DNA of 64,000 nt from Anagrus nilaparvatae. Taxonomy: Eukaryota; Arthropoda; Insecta; Hymenoptera; Mymaridae. This document shows positions 18,001-28,222 of the stretch, piece by piece (the stretch's first letter is position 1; each line of letters begins with the position of its first letter). A program made the translations under genes and the position numbers. The notes beneath the pieces are model-generated. The model made no database searches, was not told the origin of the DNA, and saw only the letters and a list, made by a program, of their open reading frames with translations. The stretch spans positions 5,913,501-5,977,500 of the forward strand of contig JAKSXM010000247.1 in the NCBI GenBank assembly GCA_022575985.1, in the 5' to 3' direction.

Positions 18001-20728
18001 ACCTGTCGTTCGAATATTTTTTGTTACACGGTATGCAGTAGCCTCTAGACCCTGAAGCTGCATTCAGATTTAAAATCGGGCTGTAATGGTTAGTGCGCAC
18101 AAAATACATTATTCTCAGTGTGTAGCGAATTTCGTTACCGGTATTTACCACGTATCTAGAACCGTCAAACATCGGGGCATCACCTCTACCGAAATTTTCG
18201 TCATCATACACCACTATGGACACTCCCAAATTAGCGTAATATGTTTGAAATTGATGAATCTCGTTTATTCCGCACCCAAACTGCGGGATCCAAACGCCAG
18301 CATCACGCACCAGTTGTTTTGCTGCTAAAAGTTGCTTTCTCTTTTTCCTAATTTTGCGCCAGTCTTGATGCAAAATTCCGCTTCGCAATTGACCCCTTTT
18401 AGCGTGCACATGTGCGACACAGAGAGATCGTACCAGACACAAATTGTCTCGCGTAATTTTCAAAATCGATCTTTTGTATACATCGAATAGACTCAACGAT
18501 GTCAAAGATACGCGCCCCCTGCCAGCAGGAACCCGAACAATCGAGGACACGGCTTCAAGTGAATCATCGCAAACGTCAAAAACGGCACCGCTCTGAGCCG
18601 CGCGTGCAATCAATGACAAAACGTCTTTATGATCAAATTTTTCCACCGGTCTAAAACTCAGCCAAAGAGGCTTGTCAAATTTCACAGAACGCAATTCAAA
18701 TCCGATGTAATCACTTGGCAACGCGGATTCCAACAATAAATCCGTCAATTCCACAATACAATTTTCAACCCAGGCTTGTGCGTCAATATTGTCCGTCTCG
18801 GTCGGCTGTTTAAACTTCACGCAAATCTCACTACCAGTCACCCTAAATCTACTATATCTACGAGTTTTTTTACTTAAAATAATTAAATGATTAGAATTAA
18901 AATTACTATCAACAGTCTCATTATCATCAACAGCATCACTATTATTATTATCACTGCTGCTGATACTTGACTCCGGGCTATCAGGCTTACTGCTTCCATA
19001 ACCAAGACCAATCTGTGCTAAAAAAAAAAAAAATGAAAAAATGCATATTATTTTATCGCAAGAAAATCATACGCACATTTATGTACAGAACAGAAAATAT
19101 CCACATTACCTTCCAAGGTAAGCCCGTTTTCATCCTGACCAGAAGGGTTCTCTAAAAAAGCCCTCAAAAATGGATAATCGTCGAAAATTTCTATAGGAAC
19201 ACTCTCTATATCACAACCATCCAGATGCTCGAAAACATCAATATCACAATCAGGGACCGGGTTTTCATGCGTTGTACCTATTTCTATTTTTTCTTTTTTA
19301 TTTTTTTTCGATTTAAGCTGGTCTGTAATAAAAAAAATAAAAAAATAAGCATCCTACTTGCAAAAAAAAAAAAACAAATCAAAATAATAAATCTTAGAAA
19401 TTTACCTGCTTCGCTCGAATTTTTTCTTTTCACAATTTCCTTAACCACAGGCGCAGTCGACTCGACATCGTCAGCATGCATATCATCTGCGCTACACCCA
19501 GGAGTCGGATTCACGTGTACAGTATCTTTATATTTCAAATTAAGTTAATTAGTAACAAAAAAAATAGAAAATAATTACAAAAATAACATTTCACAGTCAA
19601 AAAAAAAAAATCAGAATAACGTCAAAAAATTTGCAAATTTACCTGCAACCTTTAAATTTCTTTCATTCACAATTTTTTTGCCAGACGTTTTAACTTGCTT
19701 ACTCTCGTTTAAGCGCCGATTAACATCGACAAAATCTTTGCTACTGCATCCAGGAGTGGGGTTTTCAAAAACAGTACCTTTGTATTTTAATTTAAGCTGG
19801 TCTATAAAAAAAAACGAATATACGTGAAAAAAAATACCAATTTTTTCTCAAAACATCATAATATTTAACAACATGAAAACTTTACCTACAATACTCGAAT
19901 CTTTTTTCCCTATTACATTATTATCTGCAAAAAAAAAAAATCATTATTAACTTCAATGCGTGTGAGGTAAACTGCAGCGCAAATCACAAATCCCACATCT
20001 ACATCGATACCACTAACGAAGACTCCGACATCCCTGCTCAAAATGAAAAGGAGATGTCAGGGTTTTCGTTAGTGGTATCGATGTCGGATTTATGATTTGT
20101 ACGACAGTATATAAAAAGTGAAAACAAGTTTAATTTAATATTTTTAATATATAGCCAGGGTGAGATGTCGAGTAAAATTTTTGTTTTTATTCTGGGTTTA
20201 GGGGGGAAGAGTTCGAGAAAAATTTTTATTCAAATAATATATCAAATAAAAATTCAGTATTACCTTGTAAATTTTCGTCAGACGGTAAAATTACATCTAA
20301 AAATTCACTGTCAAGACCATCTTCAAAATCTAATTGCAAAGAGAAAAACCATGTATAAAAATTTAACTTTCAGCATTTAAAAACAAAAAAAACTTACATT
20401 TAATAGTGTTGTATTTATTCATGAACAAATCAAAACACGGAAGCCTTGCTTGGCCTCTTCTCCTCAAAATGTCACCAAAAATTAGAATAACATCATTTTC
20501 GTCACACTCGTTTAATAACAAGTTTTTTGCAATAACACGCAACGTTGGAAGCGCGCACAAACTAAAAATTAATTTGATTTTTTTCAAAATCACCTTTATC
20601 GAGCAGACTTCTAATTGTGATCTCCACTTGAAATCACAAATTTTACGCACACTTGGCTCGCGCCCATAAGCGATTTTCATCAACAATTTCACAATTATTA
20701 ATAAATTGAGCTTCCTGGATAAAACCAT
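15011..20728 (-). CDS. POLB: Protein-primed family B DNA polymerase, seven exons
   Basis: The large open frame (18841-15011, 1276 codons) begins at a GTG, not an ATG, and stays open upstream, so its real start lies elsewhere. I infer these exons: 20728-20398, 20329-20264, 19924-19886, 19801-19643, 19525-19406, 19322-19110 and 19017-15011. All six introns are GT-AG and phase 1, giving about 1644 codons. In numbering from 18841 the core has exonuclease motifs FFDFET (398-403), HNGQSFDNQF (478-487) and YCKNDVD (607-612 region). It also has polymerase motif A DVTSLYP (839-845), motif B LCLNSLWGFFGQ (about 1035-1046), motif C YADTDS (1130-1135) and a KFYTYK segment. A Cys/His-rich zone (about 269-380) may bind zinc. 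The acceptor of the 19525 exon is the least certain. Confidence 0.9.
19985..20100. repeat. Hairpin within polymerase intron 2
   Basis: Arms of about 48 nt (19985-20032 and 20053-20100) are imperfect inverted repeats around ATCGATACCACTAACGAA, with a loop of about 20 nt. It lies inside the intron between the exons ending at 20264 and starting at 19924. It could be a small MITE or a transcribed hairpin. The sequence alone does not decide. Confidence 0.65.
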
Positions 20729-20781
20729 TTTTAAAAAATTTTTTTTACTTTTTTTGTTTCAAGAAAAAATTTCAAAAGTCA

Positions 20782-21060
20782 CCTAATAAAGATAAAACGA
20801 TACTAAACATATGTGTAATAATAAAATTGCTTCATGTATAATGTCTCTCCTATAAAAGTTCAACTCATCAAAAAATAGAAAAAATGCAAAAATTTCTTAC
20901 AACAAGGAAGGAGCATAAAAGTCATTTAAAGATAAGACGATACCAAAAATATGTGTCATAATAAAACAACTTTATGCATACTGTTAATTTTTTTATTTTT
21001 TTTTTTTGTTAAAGCTCAACTCGACAAAAACAGAAAAATATATATAAAAAAAAAGTACAT
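20782..21060. promoter_or_regulatory. Tandem ~144-bp repeat upstream of the polymerase gene
   Basis: Two imperfect copies (about 20782-20925 and 20926-21060) share AAAGATAAAACGATAC-like, ATATGTGT-ATAATAAAA and CAACTC-ACAAAAA blocks. They lie directly upstream of the polymerase start (20728) and downstream of the small ORF at 21161-21403. On the minus strand they contain TTTTATAGGAG, a possible TATA-like site. A promoter or enhancer role is inferred from position only. Confidence 0.4.
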
Positions 21061-21160
21061 TTTTTCATCTTACAAAAATAATGTCAAATGAAAAAAAAAA
21101 ACACATTGTTTTTACAAAATATAATAAATTTTATTGAAAACTTAAATACAAAAAAAATAG

Positions 21161-21403
21161 TCATTTTTTTTTCATTTTTTTTTCATTTTTTTTTTCAGTT
21201 TTTTCCAGTAAAGGTTTTTTTTCATCTTGAAATGAATCTGCTTTTCCTTTAAAACTAGAGAATCCGTTAAACACGTCCTTCGAGAAGCTCCATTTATCGC
21301 TGGTAACTCTCCTCCAAAAAGGTCCGTAATTTCTTTCCCCGTCTTCCCCTGCGTCTTCAAAACGACTATAGTTTACACTACAATTCGTTGGCTTATTACC
21401 CAT
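21161..21403 (-). CDS. Small protein with N-myristoylation-type start
   Basis: An 80-codon frame starting MGNKPTNCSVNYSRFED. Gly2 and Thr6 fit the MGxxx(S/T) myristoylation pattern, and a nearby Cys8 could be palmitoylated. The middle is charged and aromatic (NYGPFWRRVTSDKWSF), and the C-terminus is a Lys-rich tail ending in an A-rich stretch. It is the first ORF inside the right end of the element and on the same strand as all other genes. Lipid anchoring would place it at a membrane. I do not recognise the family. The short length and low-complexity tail leave some doubt. Confidence 0.55.
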   Translation of the reverse strand: MGNKPTNCSVNYSRFEDAGEDGERNYGPFWRRVTSDKWSFSKDVFNGFSSFKGKADSFQDEKKPLLEKTEKKNEKKMKKK

Positions 21404-21589
21404 ATTTCTTCTTTTTCAAATAAAATAACAATTTAACAGATGTCATTAACTTCAGAGCTTATGCAAGAATGACCAAGCATCGATTCAGAAACCCTAAAAA
21501 GCCACCGAATTTTTCAAAAAAAAGGCAAACGACCTCTGCCGACGAAAAAAAAGAACCAAATTTACGGAAAAAATTTTTTAATTTTCAAA

Positions 21590-22040
21590 AAATTTTTAAA
21601 ACTCCTTTTACCTGGTAATTTTACTCTAAATTTTGGTTCAATTAAAATAATTTGATCTTAAAAAAAAAATTTTTTTTTTAATTTCAAAAATTTTCAAAAC
21701 CCCGAAAATTTTACCTGTTAATTTTGGGTTACTGAAAATAATTTGATCACTTAACTACCTACAATTACAACAATTTCCGATAGGTTAAAAGGATTCAGCT
21801 CATATAAATTTCCAGTAATTTCCGATCGATCCATTAAAATTTAAGGTCTTCGGTAGGTTATAGTATAGCCCAAAAATTTGACCTGTCGACTTTTCTCTGA
21901 ATTTTAGATTATTTTAAATAATTTGGACATTTAGATACCTAAAATTTTAACGATTTCCAACAGGTTTAATGAATTCATGTCAAATAAATTTCCAGCAATT
22001 TACGATTGATCAATTAAAATTCAATATCTTCGGTAGGTTG
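21590..22040. repeat. Subterminal tandem repeat at the Polinton right end
   Basis: Two copies of a unit of about 175 bp (about 21705-21865 and 21880-22040), plus a partial third further in (about 21600-21690). Shared landmarks are AATTTTGG-then-ATAATTTG(A/G), ACGATTTCCAACAGG-like, ATAAATTTCCAG and TCTTCGGTAGGTT. The left end carries only one such unit (about 5228-5335, inverted), so the two ends are asymmetric. Confidence 0.65.
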
Positions 22041-22345
22041 ATAAAAAAATTGTAACTGAGTACAAGAATATAAAAACATTTATACATGTAACCAATCAAA
22101 AATCAAATCATTATTTCACATTTAACAAAATTTATAAATTATTGTCAAAAAATTATAAAGCATAAAAAATAATCGATAACTAGATATAACAAATGAAACT
22201 TGATACCTTTATCGTATGTATAAACAATATATATATAGCATATCATTTTGTACATAAAAAATACAAGCTCTTGGTGACACTATAAAACTGCTGAATCGGC
22301 AGCAAAAAAAAAAAAAAATAGGTTCATAGTATATACTTAACTACT
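21945..22345. repeat. Right terminal inverted repeat
   Basis: Reverse-complement match to 3792-3919 plus 5012-5335. The outermost 150 bp are almost identical to the left end, apart from a small insertion on the left after the T run. The more internal part is diverged. It ends ...CTTAACTACT directly before the duplicated CTTAGT. Confidence 0.85.
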
Positions 22346-22351
22346 CTTAGT
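22346..22351. repeat. Right 6-bp target site duplication (CTTAGT)
   Basis: Exact copy of 3786-3791, directly after the right terminus. Confidence 0.9.
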
Positions 22352-22353
22352 TA

Positions 22354-22598
22354 TTGACACTTTTGGGCGAATTGGATACTTTTGGGTCAATAAGATACTA
22401 CTGGGAAAAACCGGCCCTTGTGGGTCTACGTGATTTTATTTTTTTTTATTTTTAAGACGATAAATCAATTAATTATAAACCTAATAACGAATATTAAAAT
22501 AAAAGAATTTTACATTGGTTGTTCTCATGACTAACCCACTTTTTCAATCACTTAACGGGGGTTGGCGCGCAAAGCGCGCAGGGGGCGGAGCCCCCTAG
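22354..22598 (+). mobile_element. Tandem repeat continuation and Helitron-like 3' end
   Basis: GACACTTTTGGGC-type repeats resume here. The segment then ends in a G/C hairpin (GGGGGCGGAGCCCCC, preceded by GCGCGCAAAGCGCGC) followed directly by CTAG and T. That is a Helitron-type 3' terminus of a different family from the copies at 3920 and 31693. Its 5' end is not placed; it may lie left of the Polinton, which would then be nested in it. Confidence 0.5.
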
Positions 22599-22735
22599 TA
22601 TATATATAATGCGTTATCTATCTTTTTCAGGTTTTGTAATTTAAACGATCTTTGCGTTGCTAAAAATAAGTAATTAACTGGTCATTAAAAAAGATAAAAC
22701 AAGAATTTATTCATCAAAAAATGGGCGATACACAA

Positions 22736-22749
22736 AACAACAATTATTT
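22736..22749. repeat. LINE target site duplication, copy 1
   Basis: AACAACAATTATTT, repeated exactly at 29158-29171. It directly precedes the T run (22750 on), which is the poly(A) tail of the minus-strand LINE. Confidence 0.85.
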
Positions 22750-22807
22750 TTTTTTTTTTTTTTTTGCCTGGTTGGGGGGAGACAAGCTCCAGAGCACCCG
22801 ACTTAAT

Positions 22808-23266
22808 TTAAAAGCCCCTAGCGCTCCACCTGTTACATTCCCCGTTGGTCCATCCTGGTCCCTTTAGGTAAAGGCCCTGGATGTCCCGGTGTTTTGTAGT
22901 GTTTGTTTCCCTTGAATGGTGTTCGCGGTTAGTGTCCCAAAAGTGACAACCCGCAGGTACCTTGCCTCTGTAGGGAAGTCCAGACCTGGTTCCATGCGAG
23001 CATGTTCCCAGAATCACCCTTCCTTTGAGGGTTCGAATAACTGCTGAATTGCTCCCTTGTGTGTTAGTGTCACAGAAGTGACAACCTGCAGAGATCTTGC
23101 CTCTGTTGGGAAGTCCAGACCTGGTTCCATGCAAGCATGATCCCAGAGTCACCCTTCCTTCGAGGGTCCGAATAGCTGCATGGCTGCTACCTTGTGTGTT
23201 AGTGTTCCGAAGATGCGGAGAAGAGGTCAGAATTACCCCCATCAGGTTCTTCCAGCAGTAAGCCAA
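22808..23266. repeat. Tandem repeat in the LINE 3' UTR
   Basis: Two copies of a unit of about 140 bp (about 22920-23060 and 23060-23200). They share GTGACAACC(C/T)GCAG, CTTGCCTCTGT and CCAGACCTGGTTCCATGC. A 152-codon frame across them only reflects the repeat and is not called as a gene. Confidence 0.7.
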
Positions 23267-23384
23267 CTCCAGGTCCCCCAGTTAGGGGCATCGACCAGTG
23301 CACACATAGACCATTAGGCACAGCCCATAGACATATGTCACCGAGATCTTACCACAGTTCGGGTATACCTGTTGCAGGCTCGCC

Positions 23385-26300
23385 TTAGGCTTCCCCCTCA
23401 GATGGTCTTCGCCCTCGTATGAAGTCCTCAAGACCGACTGACCTTATGAAATTCACTAAGTTCTGAGGTTTCAATGGTCCAACATCTTCTGTGTTCGTTA
23501 GTGAAAACTCGAGGTACCTTCTGCGTCGTTCCTCCAGCGCTGGGCAAGCCCAGATCAAATGTTCGGTTGTTTCTGTCGATTCATCGCAGAATCTGCAGTT
23601 CCGAATATCGTTAATGTTCCCCCATCTGTGATGGTTCAATACGGAGTGACCAATTATCCAGCCCACCACAACACAAGTGTAGATTCTATTCATATTCAGT
23701 AGTTCGTCACGCCACTCGTAGATCGGAGAGGTACCCAGGGCCCTTTTGGACTGCCTGGCTCCTCTTGATTCCGTCCACTCCGTTGCGTTCTCCCTACCCA
23801 TTAAGTCAGAGATAGCCGATACGACCTCGCACCAAGGGGTTTCGATGACGGCAGTTGGAAGTTATCTTAGTTCCTTTCTTTGCTAAAGAGTCAGCTTTCT
23901 CGTTGCCTCGTATGCCCACATGAGCGGGTACCCAGTAAAGCGTGATTTTGTTCCGACTACCTAGAGTGTTTAACGAAGTTTTGCATTCGCGTACAAGCTT
24001 CGAGAAAGCTGTTACCGAGTCCAGAGCGTTGAGAGCAGCCACGCTATCTGAGCATATGCTAATTCTCATTCCCTCTGTCCCCTGACGAAGCATCTTCTCC
24101 GCACACATCTTAATAGCCAGTATTTCCGATTGAAATACCGAGGCTAGGGGTCCTGCAGAGCCAATGAGGGCTCTTTCTTTAGGACCCCATGCAGCCGAAC
24201 CAGTATTTCCATCCTGTTTCGACCCATCCGTATACCAGACTCTTGTATGAGCCAGGTCCGGGTGAGTGCCGTCTGCCCATTCATTCCTGCTGGTTATCCT
24301 AATGGAGAACCTCTTTTCAAAGGTAATCTCCCCCAGCAGTTCTGTCTAGGCCATTGTTCAGTAGTTCCATGCTGGGCAGTTCCGCTATCGCAGCGTGCTT
24401 GCCCCTACCAGGAACCCATTCGCACAGAGCCCGTAGTCTAGCCGCGGTTCTGGTTGCTGATTCTTTGATAACAATATGGAGCGGAGGAACACCGACAAGC
24501 ACACGGAGTGCCGTCTTTGGCGTGTTCTTTGGCGCTCCAACCATGCTTCTAAGCATCATTGCTTGTAGACAGTCCAGGTTCTTCCCCTCAGTGATGAGGT
24601 TAGATCTGTGCCACCATACTACTGATCCATATGTGAGCCTAGGGATCATAACCGCGTCGTAAATCCACTTTACCAATTTCGGTCTTAGACCCCAGGTTAC
24701 TCCTACCATACGTCTGCATAGCCAGTATCCATTAAGGAATTTGTCCTTTACATGCTCCATGTGAGCCCTCCAGTTCAGCTTATCGTCCAGCACCACGCCA
24801 AGGTACTTTACTTCTTTGGAAAAGTCAAGCGTTTTGCCGTAAAGGATAGGCCCGATGGAGGTATCCAGGCTGCGTTTTCTCGTAAAGAGGATGCATTGGG
24901 TCTTATCGGGGTTAGCCGATAGACTTCCAACGCCGGTACACCATTCTTCAAAGAGCTGCAGGGCCCGCTGCATTTCGTCCATAAGGACTTCCATGCATGT
25001 CCCCTGAGTCAGAATTATGATGTCATCCGAATAACCAAACACCTTGATACCTGCTCTTTCGAGTGTGGTAAGGAGTTTGTTGACCGCCAGGCACCACAGT
25101 TTCGGAGATAAAACTCCACCCTGAGGGCAGCCACGCGTTACTTTTCCCGACAACTTCGAGAAACCGTGCTCCGAAGCAACGTATCTGTGCTTAAGATATT
25201 CTCCCAGCCACAGTCTTATTGTTCCGTTAATTCCATGATCCCTTGCGCCACAATCGATGGCGTCATTAGGAGTATTGCTAAATGCCCCTACAATATCGAT
25301 GAGAGTGGCCATTACCGCCCCGTATGTTTCCATACCAGCTTCAATGTAACTGACCACTCCATGTAGAGCCGTTTCGGTAGATTTCCCCCTTTGATAAGCG
25401 TGTTGGCTTGCTGCGAGGGGAAACGCTACCAGTTCCTCGTCCATTTTCCTGTTAACTTTTCAAGTGTTTTGAGGAGAAATGACATGAGTGTGATTGGTCT
25501 ATAATCCTTCGCTACAGAGTGTCCTACTCTTCCGCCTTTCGGAATGAAGGCTACTCTGGAGGTTCTCCAGCTGATTGACACGTAACCGATTGCCAGTAAC
25601 GCCCTGAATAGCTTCGTAAGTGGACCCACCAAGTGATGAAGACCCTTTTGCAGCAGCACGGGATAGATGCCATCAAGTCCAGGGGACTTGTAGGGTGCAA
25701 AAGATTTTATCGCCCAGGCAACCTTATCCGCGCTGATTGTTTCATGGGCTGTTTTCCAGTCCGCTCTGTTTGTCCTCCTTCTGCTCTCAGGAGCTTCAGG
25801 AGTTCGTTCTTCAACAAAGTCGGGAAAGTGCGTTGTCATCATGAGCCTGAGATTCTCCACGGAGTTATCTGGGAATTTTCCATCCAGCCCCTTTATCCAA
25901 CCTGAAGCCCAGGTCCCGCCATTGGACAGTACCCTGAGTAGCCTGGCGGTTCCGGGGAAGCCCTCGACTCCTCCACAGAAGTCCCTCCAACTCGACAATC
26001 TAGCTTTCCTAATTTTGTTCTTAAATAAGGTTAGGCTCTTAAGATACTCCTCCCTTAAGGAGGGGTTTCTTCGCTTTTTCCACTTAAGGGTCCTAACCCT
26101 CTTTTTCTGAGCGTCAAGGTCCTTATTGAACCAGACGTCACCTCTTTTCTGACATTTGAGCTTCAAGGGGCAGTTGGCCTCATACGAATCCATGACTGCC
26201 CTCTCGATAGCTTCTAATGCGAGTTCAATTTCCTCTGGAGTCCCATACCTCCTTGGAAATTGTTTGATCAATTCCCTCAGGGAGTTCGTGTACCCGTCCC

Positions 26301-27090
26301 AATCAGTATTTCTAGGATTCCTAGAGTACTCTGGTCCGTGTCCACTACCCTCCAAAGAAAAGTGAATGTATTTGTGGTCCGAGAGCGATTCCTCGTCTGG
26401 AACCCGCCAATTTTGAATGAGATCATTCAGGTTTGGCGTACAAACTGTTATGTCAATAAGGGTCTCGCCCCTACTGTTTGAAAAGGTAGGTACGGTCCCC
26501 CTGTTCACAACATCTAATCTGTTATTTACTAAGAACTCCAGAAGGTCACGGCCTCTACTGTCGCTAGTCCGACTCTTCCACAGAGCGTGGTGCAAGTTGG
26601 AGTCACATCCAATAATCAGCCCAGAGGCTCCTAGGTTTTCATCTTCTGCCAGTGCCTTCAGACTGTCCGAAGGCACCGCGTCCCTGCAGGGAAGATAAGA
26701 GGACGCCACTACGACTTCCCTATCCGCCCCGTCATCTCCAACTACCTTAACTCTAATAGTAGTTAGGTCCTTATTAGTATGTCTAGGTACCAGCTCAGCT
26801 TTCAATCCCCTGACTACAATACAGGTTCTTGACTTAGTGCCGGCTGCCCGGAATACCGTACCAGCCTCATTCAGTCCCTTGATTTCATTATGTAGAATCT
26901 AAGGTTCCTGAATAAGGGCTATGCCTGTGTGCCACGCTGAAAACAGTCGAGTTAACTGTGCACTTGCTGCTTTACAGTGTTGCAAGTTGATCTGGGTAAA
27001 GGGAATCTTTGCGGTAGCCACAGGGCTATGCATGTTGATCCCTCTACCCGTAGTCCCGGTCCCATTATCATTGAGATTCAGGTCCGCCAT
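23385..27090 (-). pseudogene. LINE ORF2 (endonuclease, RT, RNase H), disrupted
   Basis: Read from 27090 downward. The APE endonuclease starts INLQHCKAASAQLTRLFSAW and has CDSNLHHALWKSR and SDHKYIHFSL. The RT has SAFAPYKSPGLDGI-like text (FAPYKSPGLDGIYPVLLQKG), KDYRPITLMSF, HAYQRGKSTETALH and the catalytic GYSDDIIIL. RNase H has ICSDSVAALNAL and YWVPAHVGIRGNEKADSLAK. The tail has a CRFC-HLIWAC zinc knuckle. Damage: a TAG at about 26899-26901, in the same frame as the following 459-codon ORF; and frame changes near 25445, between 24317 and 24108, and near 23805. The protein is otherwise complete, so the copy died fairly recently. Confidence 0.88.
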
Positions 27091-27127
27091 TTAAACAGCT
27101 TTCCCTCCTCCCTCAGTAGGGACCAGA

Positions 27128-28222
27128 TTAGCATTCCCATTTCCCGGGTTTTCCCCAATAGTGTAGGTGGTCTCCAGACATCGCCTCCACTATTGTCGCC
27201 TCATCTGAGGTCAAAGTTGTATCGACGTCAGCCTCCTCTGGCAAGGTCTTCTTTTCCTTATGGAGAATGGCACACCCAGCCCTACCTAATCCAAAGGCAG
27301 ATTTGAGGTCCAGTCCCTTAAGGGCATCGACCTGCTGTTCTGGCATACTGACGACCATCAAATTTGGCCCCGATGGAATTTGCTTTGGCCTGAATTCTAT
27401 GATGTGCCAGACATCTGTCTTTAATGTCCCGTTTTGTCGGGCCAGAATGTTCAGAGTGTCCGGTCCATTGATGTTACCTTTGGCATAGATAGCGACCTTA
27501 GCGTGTTTGGGGAGAGTATTTATGTCAGCGACAAATAATTCTGCTCCCTCCCTTGGCTTCAAATCAGCTATTCTATCTTCGATCCACTTCTTGTCCTTGT
27601 CCGCTTGATATTTTACCTTCAGGTAGCCATGGGCAATCCAGTAGTCTATAAAATTGGGAGCCTCCCCAAGCTCGTCCTGAAGTATATAGTTCAAGATCGA
27701 TTCTTGGATAAGCTCTCTCCTTTCTTCATTTATATACGTCGAAGGGTCTGGGTATCCTCTAACCACGATCCCAATAATGTTGCCATTCTCGAGAGCCTGC
27801 TTATAGGTCCCCTTCGCCTTCGGTAATCCCGTATCCCTTTTCTTACGGTTCTCAAAATTGGGAGAAGTGTCTTCCCCACTTCTACCTCTCTTGAGTCCCG
27901 CAGATCTGGGAGAAGGAGTTTCATATCCCTGGGCTTCCCTTTCTTTAGCTATTCTAGCTAACCTTGCCTTTTTCTTTTGAGCCCCGGATCTTTTATTTGC
28001 GCTTGTTCCACCCGGAGGTGTTCCATTTGCAAACTTCTGATTGCTTCCACCTGGTTTCCTTTCTAGAGTCCCAGTATGGGTTGCCGACTTCTTATTAAAG
28101 ATATCATCCAGTTTTGAGTTTCTTCTACCTGGTGTTCCAGATTGGGTCCCAGTTGCCGGTTTCTCATTATGAGTCCCGGATTTAATGGAAGGAGTATTCA
28201 CTGAACCAGTGGTTGTTTTCAC
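27128..28222 (-). CDS. LINE ORF1 (gag-like, DUF4780-type)
   Basis: An open 364-codon frame. Residues about 1-110 are Thr/Gly/Lys-rich and disordered, with a basic stretch (QKKKARLARIAKEREAQGYE). From about 140 the folded part begins with TYKQALENGNIIGIVVRGYP and continues with KWIEDRIADL, HAKVAIYAKGNINGPDTLNI and VWHIIEFRPKQIPSGPNLMV. This matches the DUF4780 family found in ORF1 of insect LINEs. The protein would package LINE RNA. It is intact, unlike ORF2. Confidence 0.75.
   Translation of the reverse strand: MKTTTGSVNTPSIKSGTHNEKPATGTQSGTPGRRNSKLDDIFNKKSATHTGTLERKPGGSNQKFANGTPPGGTSANKRSGAQKKKARLARIAKEREAQGYETPSPRSAGLKRGRSGEDTSPNFENRKKRDTGLPKAKGTYKQALENGNIIGIVVRGYPDPSTYINEERRELIQESILNYILQDELGEAPNFIDYWIAHGYLKVKYQADKDKKWIEDRIADLKPREGAELFVADINTLPKHAKVAIYAKGNINGPDTLNILARQNGTLKTDVWHIIEFRPKQIPSGPNLMVVSMPEQQVDALKGLDLKSAFGLGRAGCAILHKEKKTLPEEADVDTTLTSDEATIVEAMSGDHLHYWGKPGKWEC

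Larger units (their letters stand above)
3792..22345 (-). mobile_element. Complete Polinton/Maverick (adintovirus-type) element
   Basis: An 18,554-bp element bounded by inverted termini starting 5'-AGTAGTTAAGTATATAC and a 6-bp target duplication. It carries the diagnostic Polinton set: protein-primed type PolB, rve-type integrase, packaging ATPase, adenain-like protease, and double and single jelly-roll capsid candidates, plus a phospholipase A2. All genes lie on the minus strand. Polymerase and ATPase appear spliced. The major capsid gene has one in-frame stop, and a 1,092-bp Helitron-like element interrupts the left inverted repeat (without it, about 17.5 kb). Polintons are known as self-synthesising transposons and as endogenous adintovirus-like genomes. 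Which lifestyle applies here cannot be read from sequence alone. Confidence 0.95.

Noticed and set aside
18839..18841. Polymerase start codon at 18841
   Set aside because: The codon is GTG and the frame continues upstream to a splice acceptor, so this is not the translation start.
3792..22345. Integrated bracovirus or nudivirus segment
   Set aside because: The gene set (protein-primed PolB, rve integrase, adenain-like protease, double jelly-roll capsid), inverted repeats and 6-bp duplication are those of a Polinton/adintovirus, not of a nudivirus-derived genome.
22808..23266. 152-codon frame in the LINE 3' UTR
   Set aside because: It follows a tandem repeat whose unit happens to stay open. 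No known domain.
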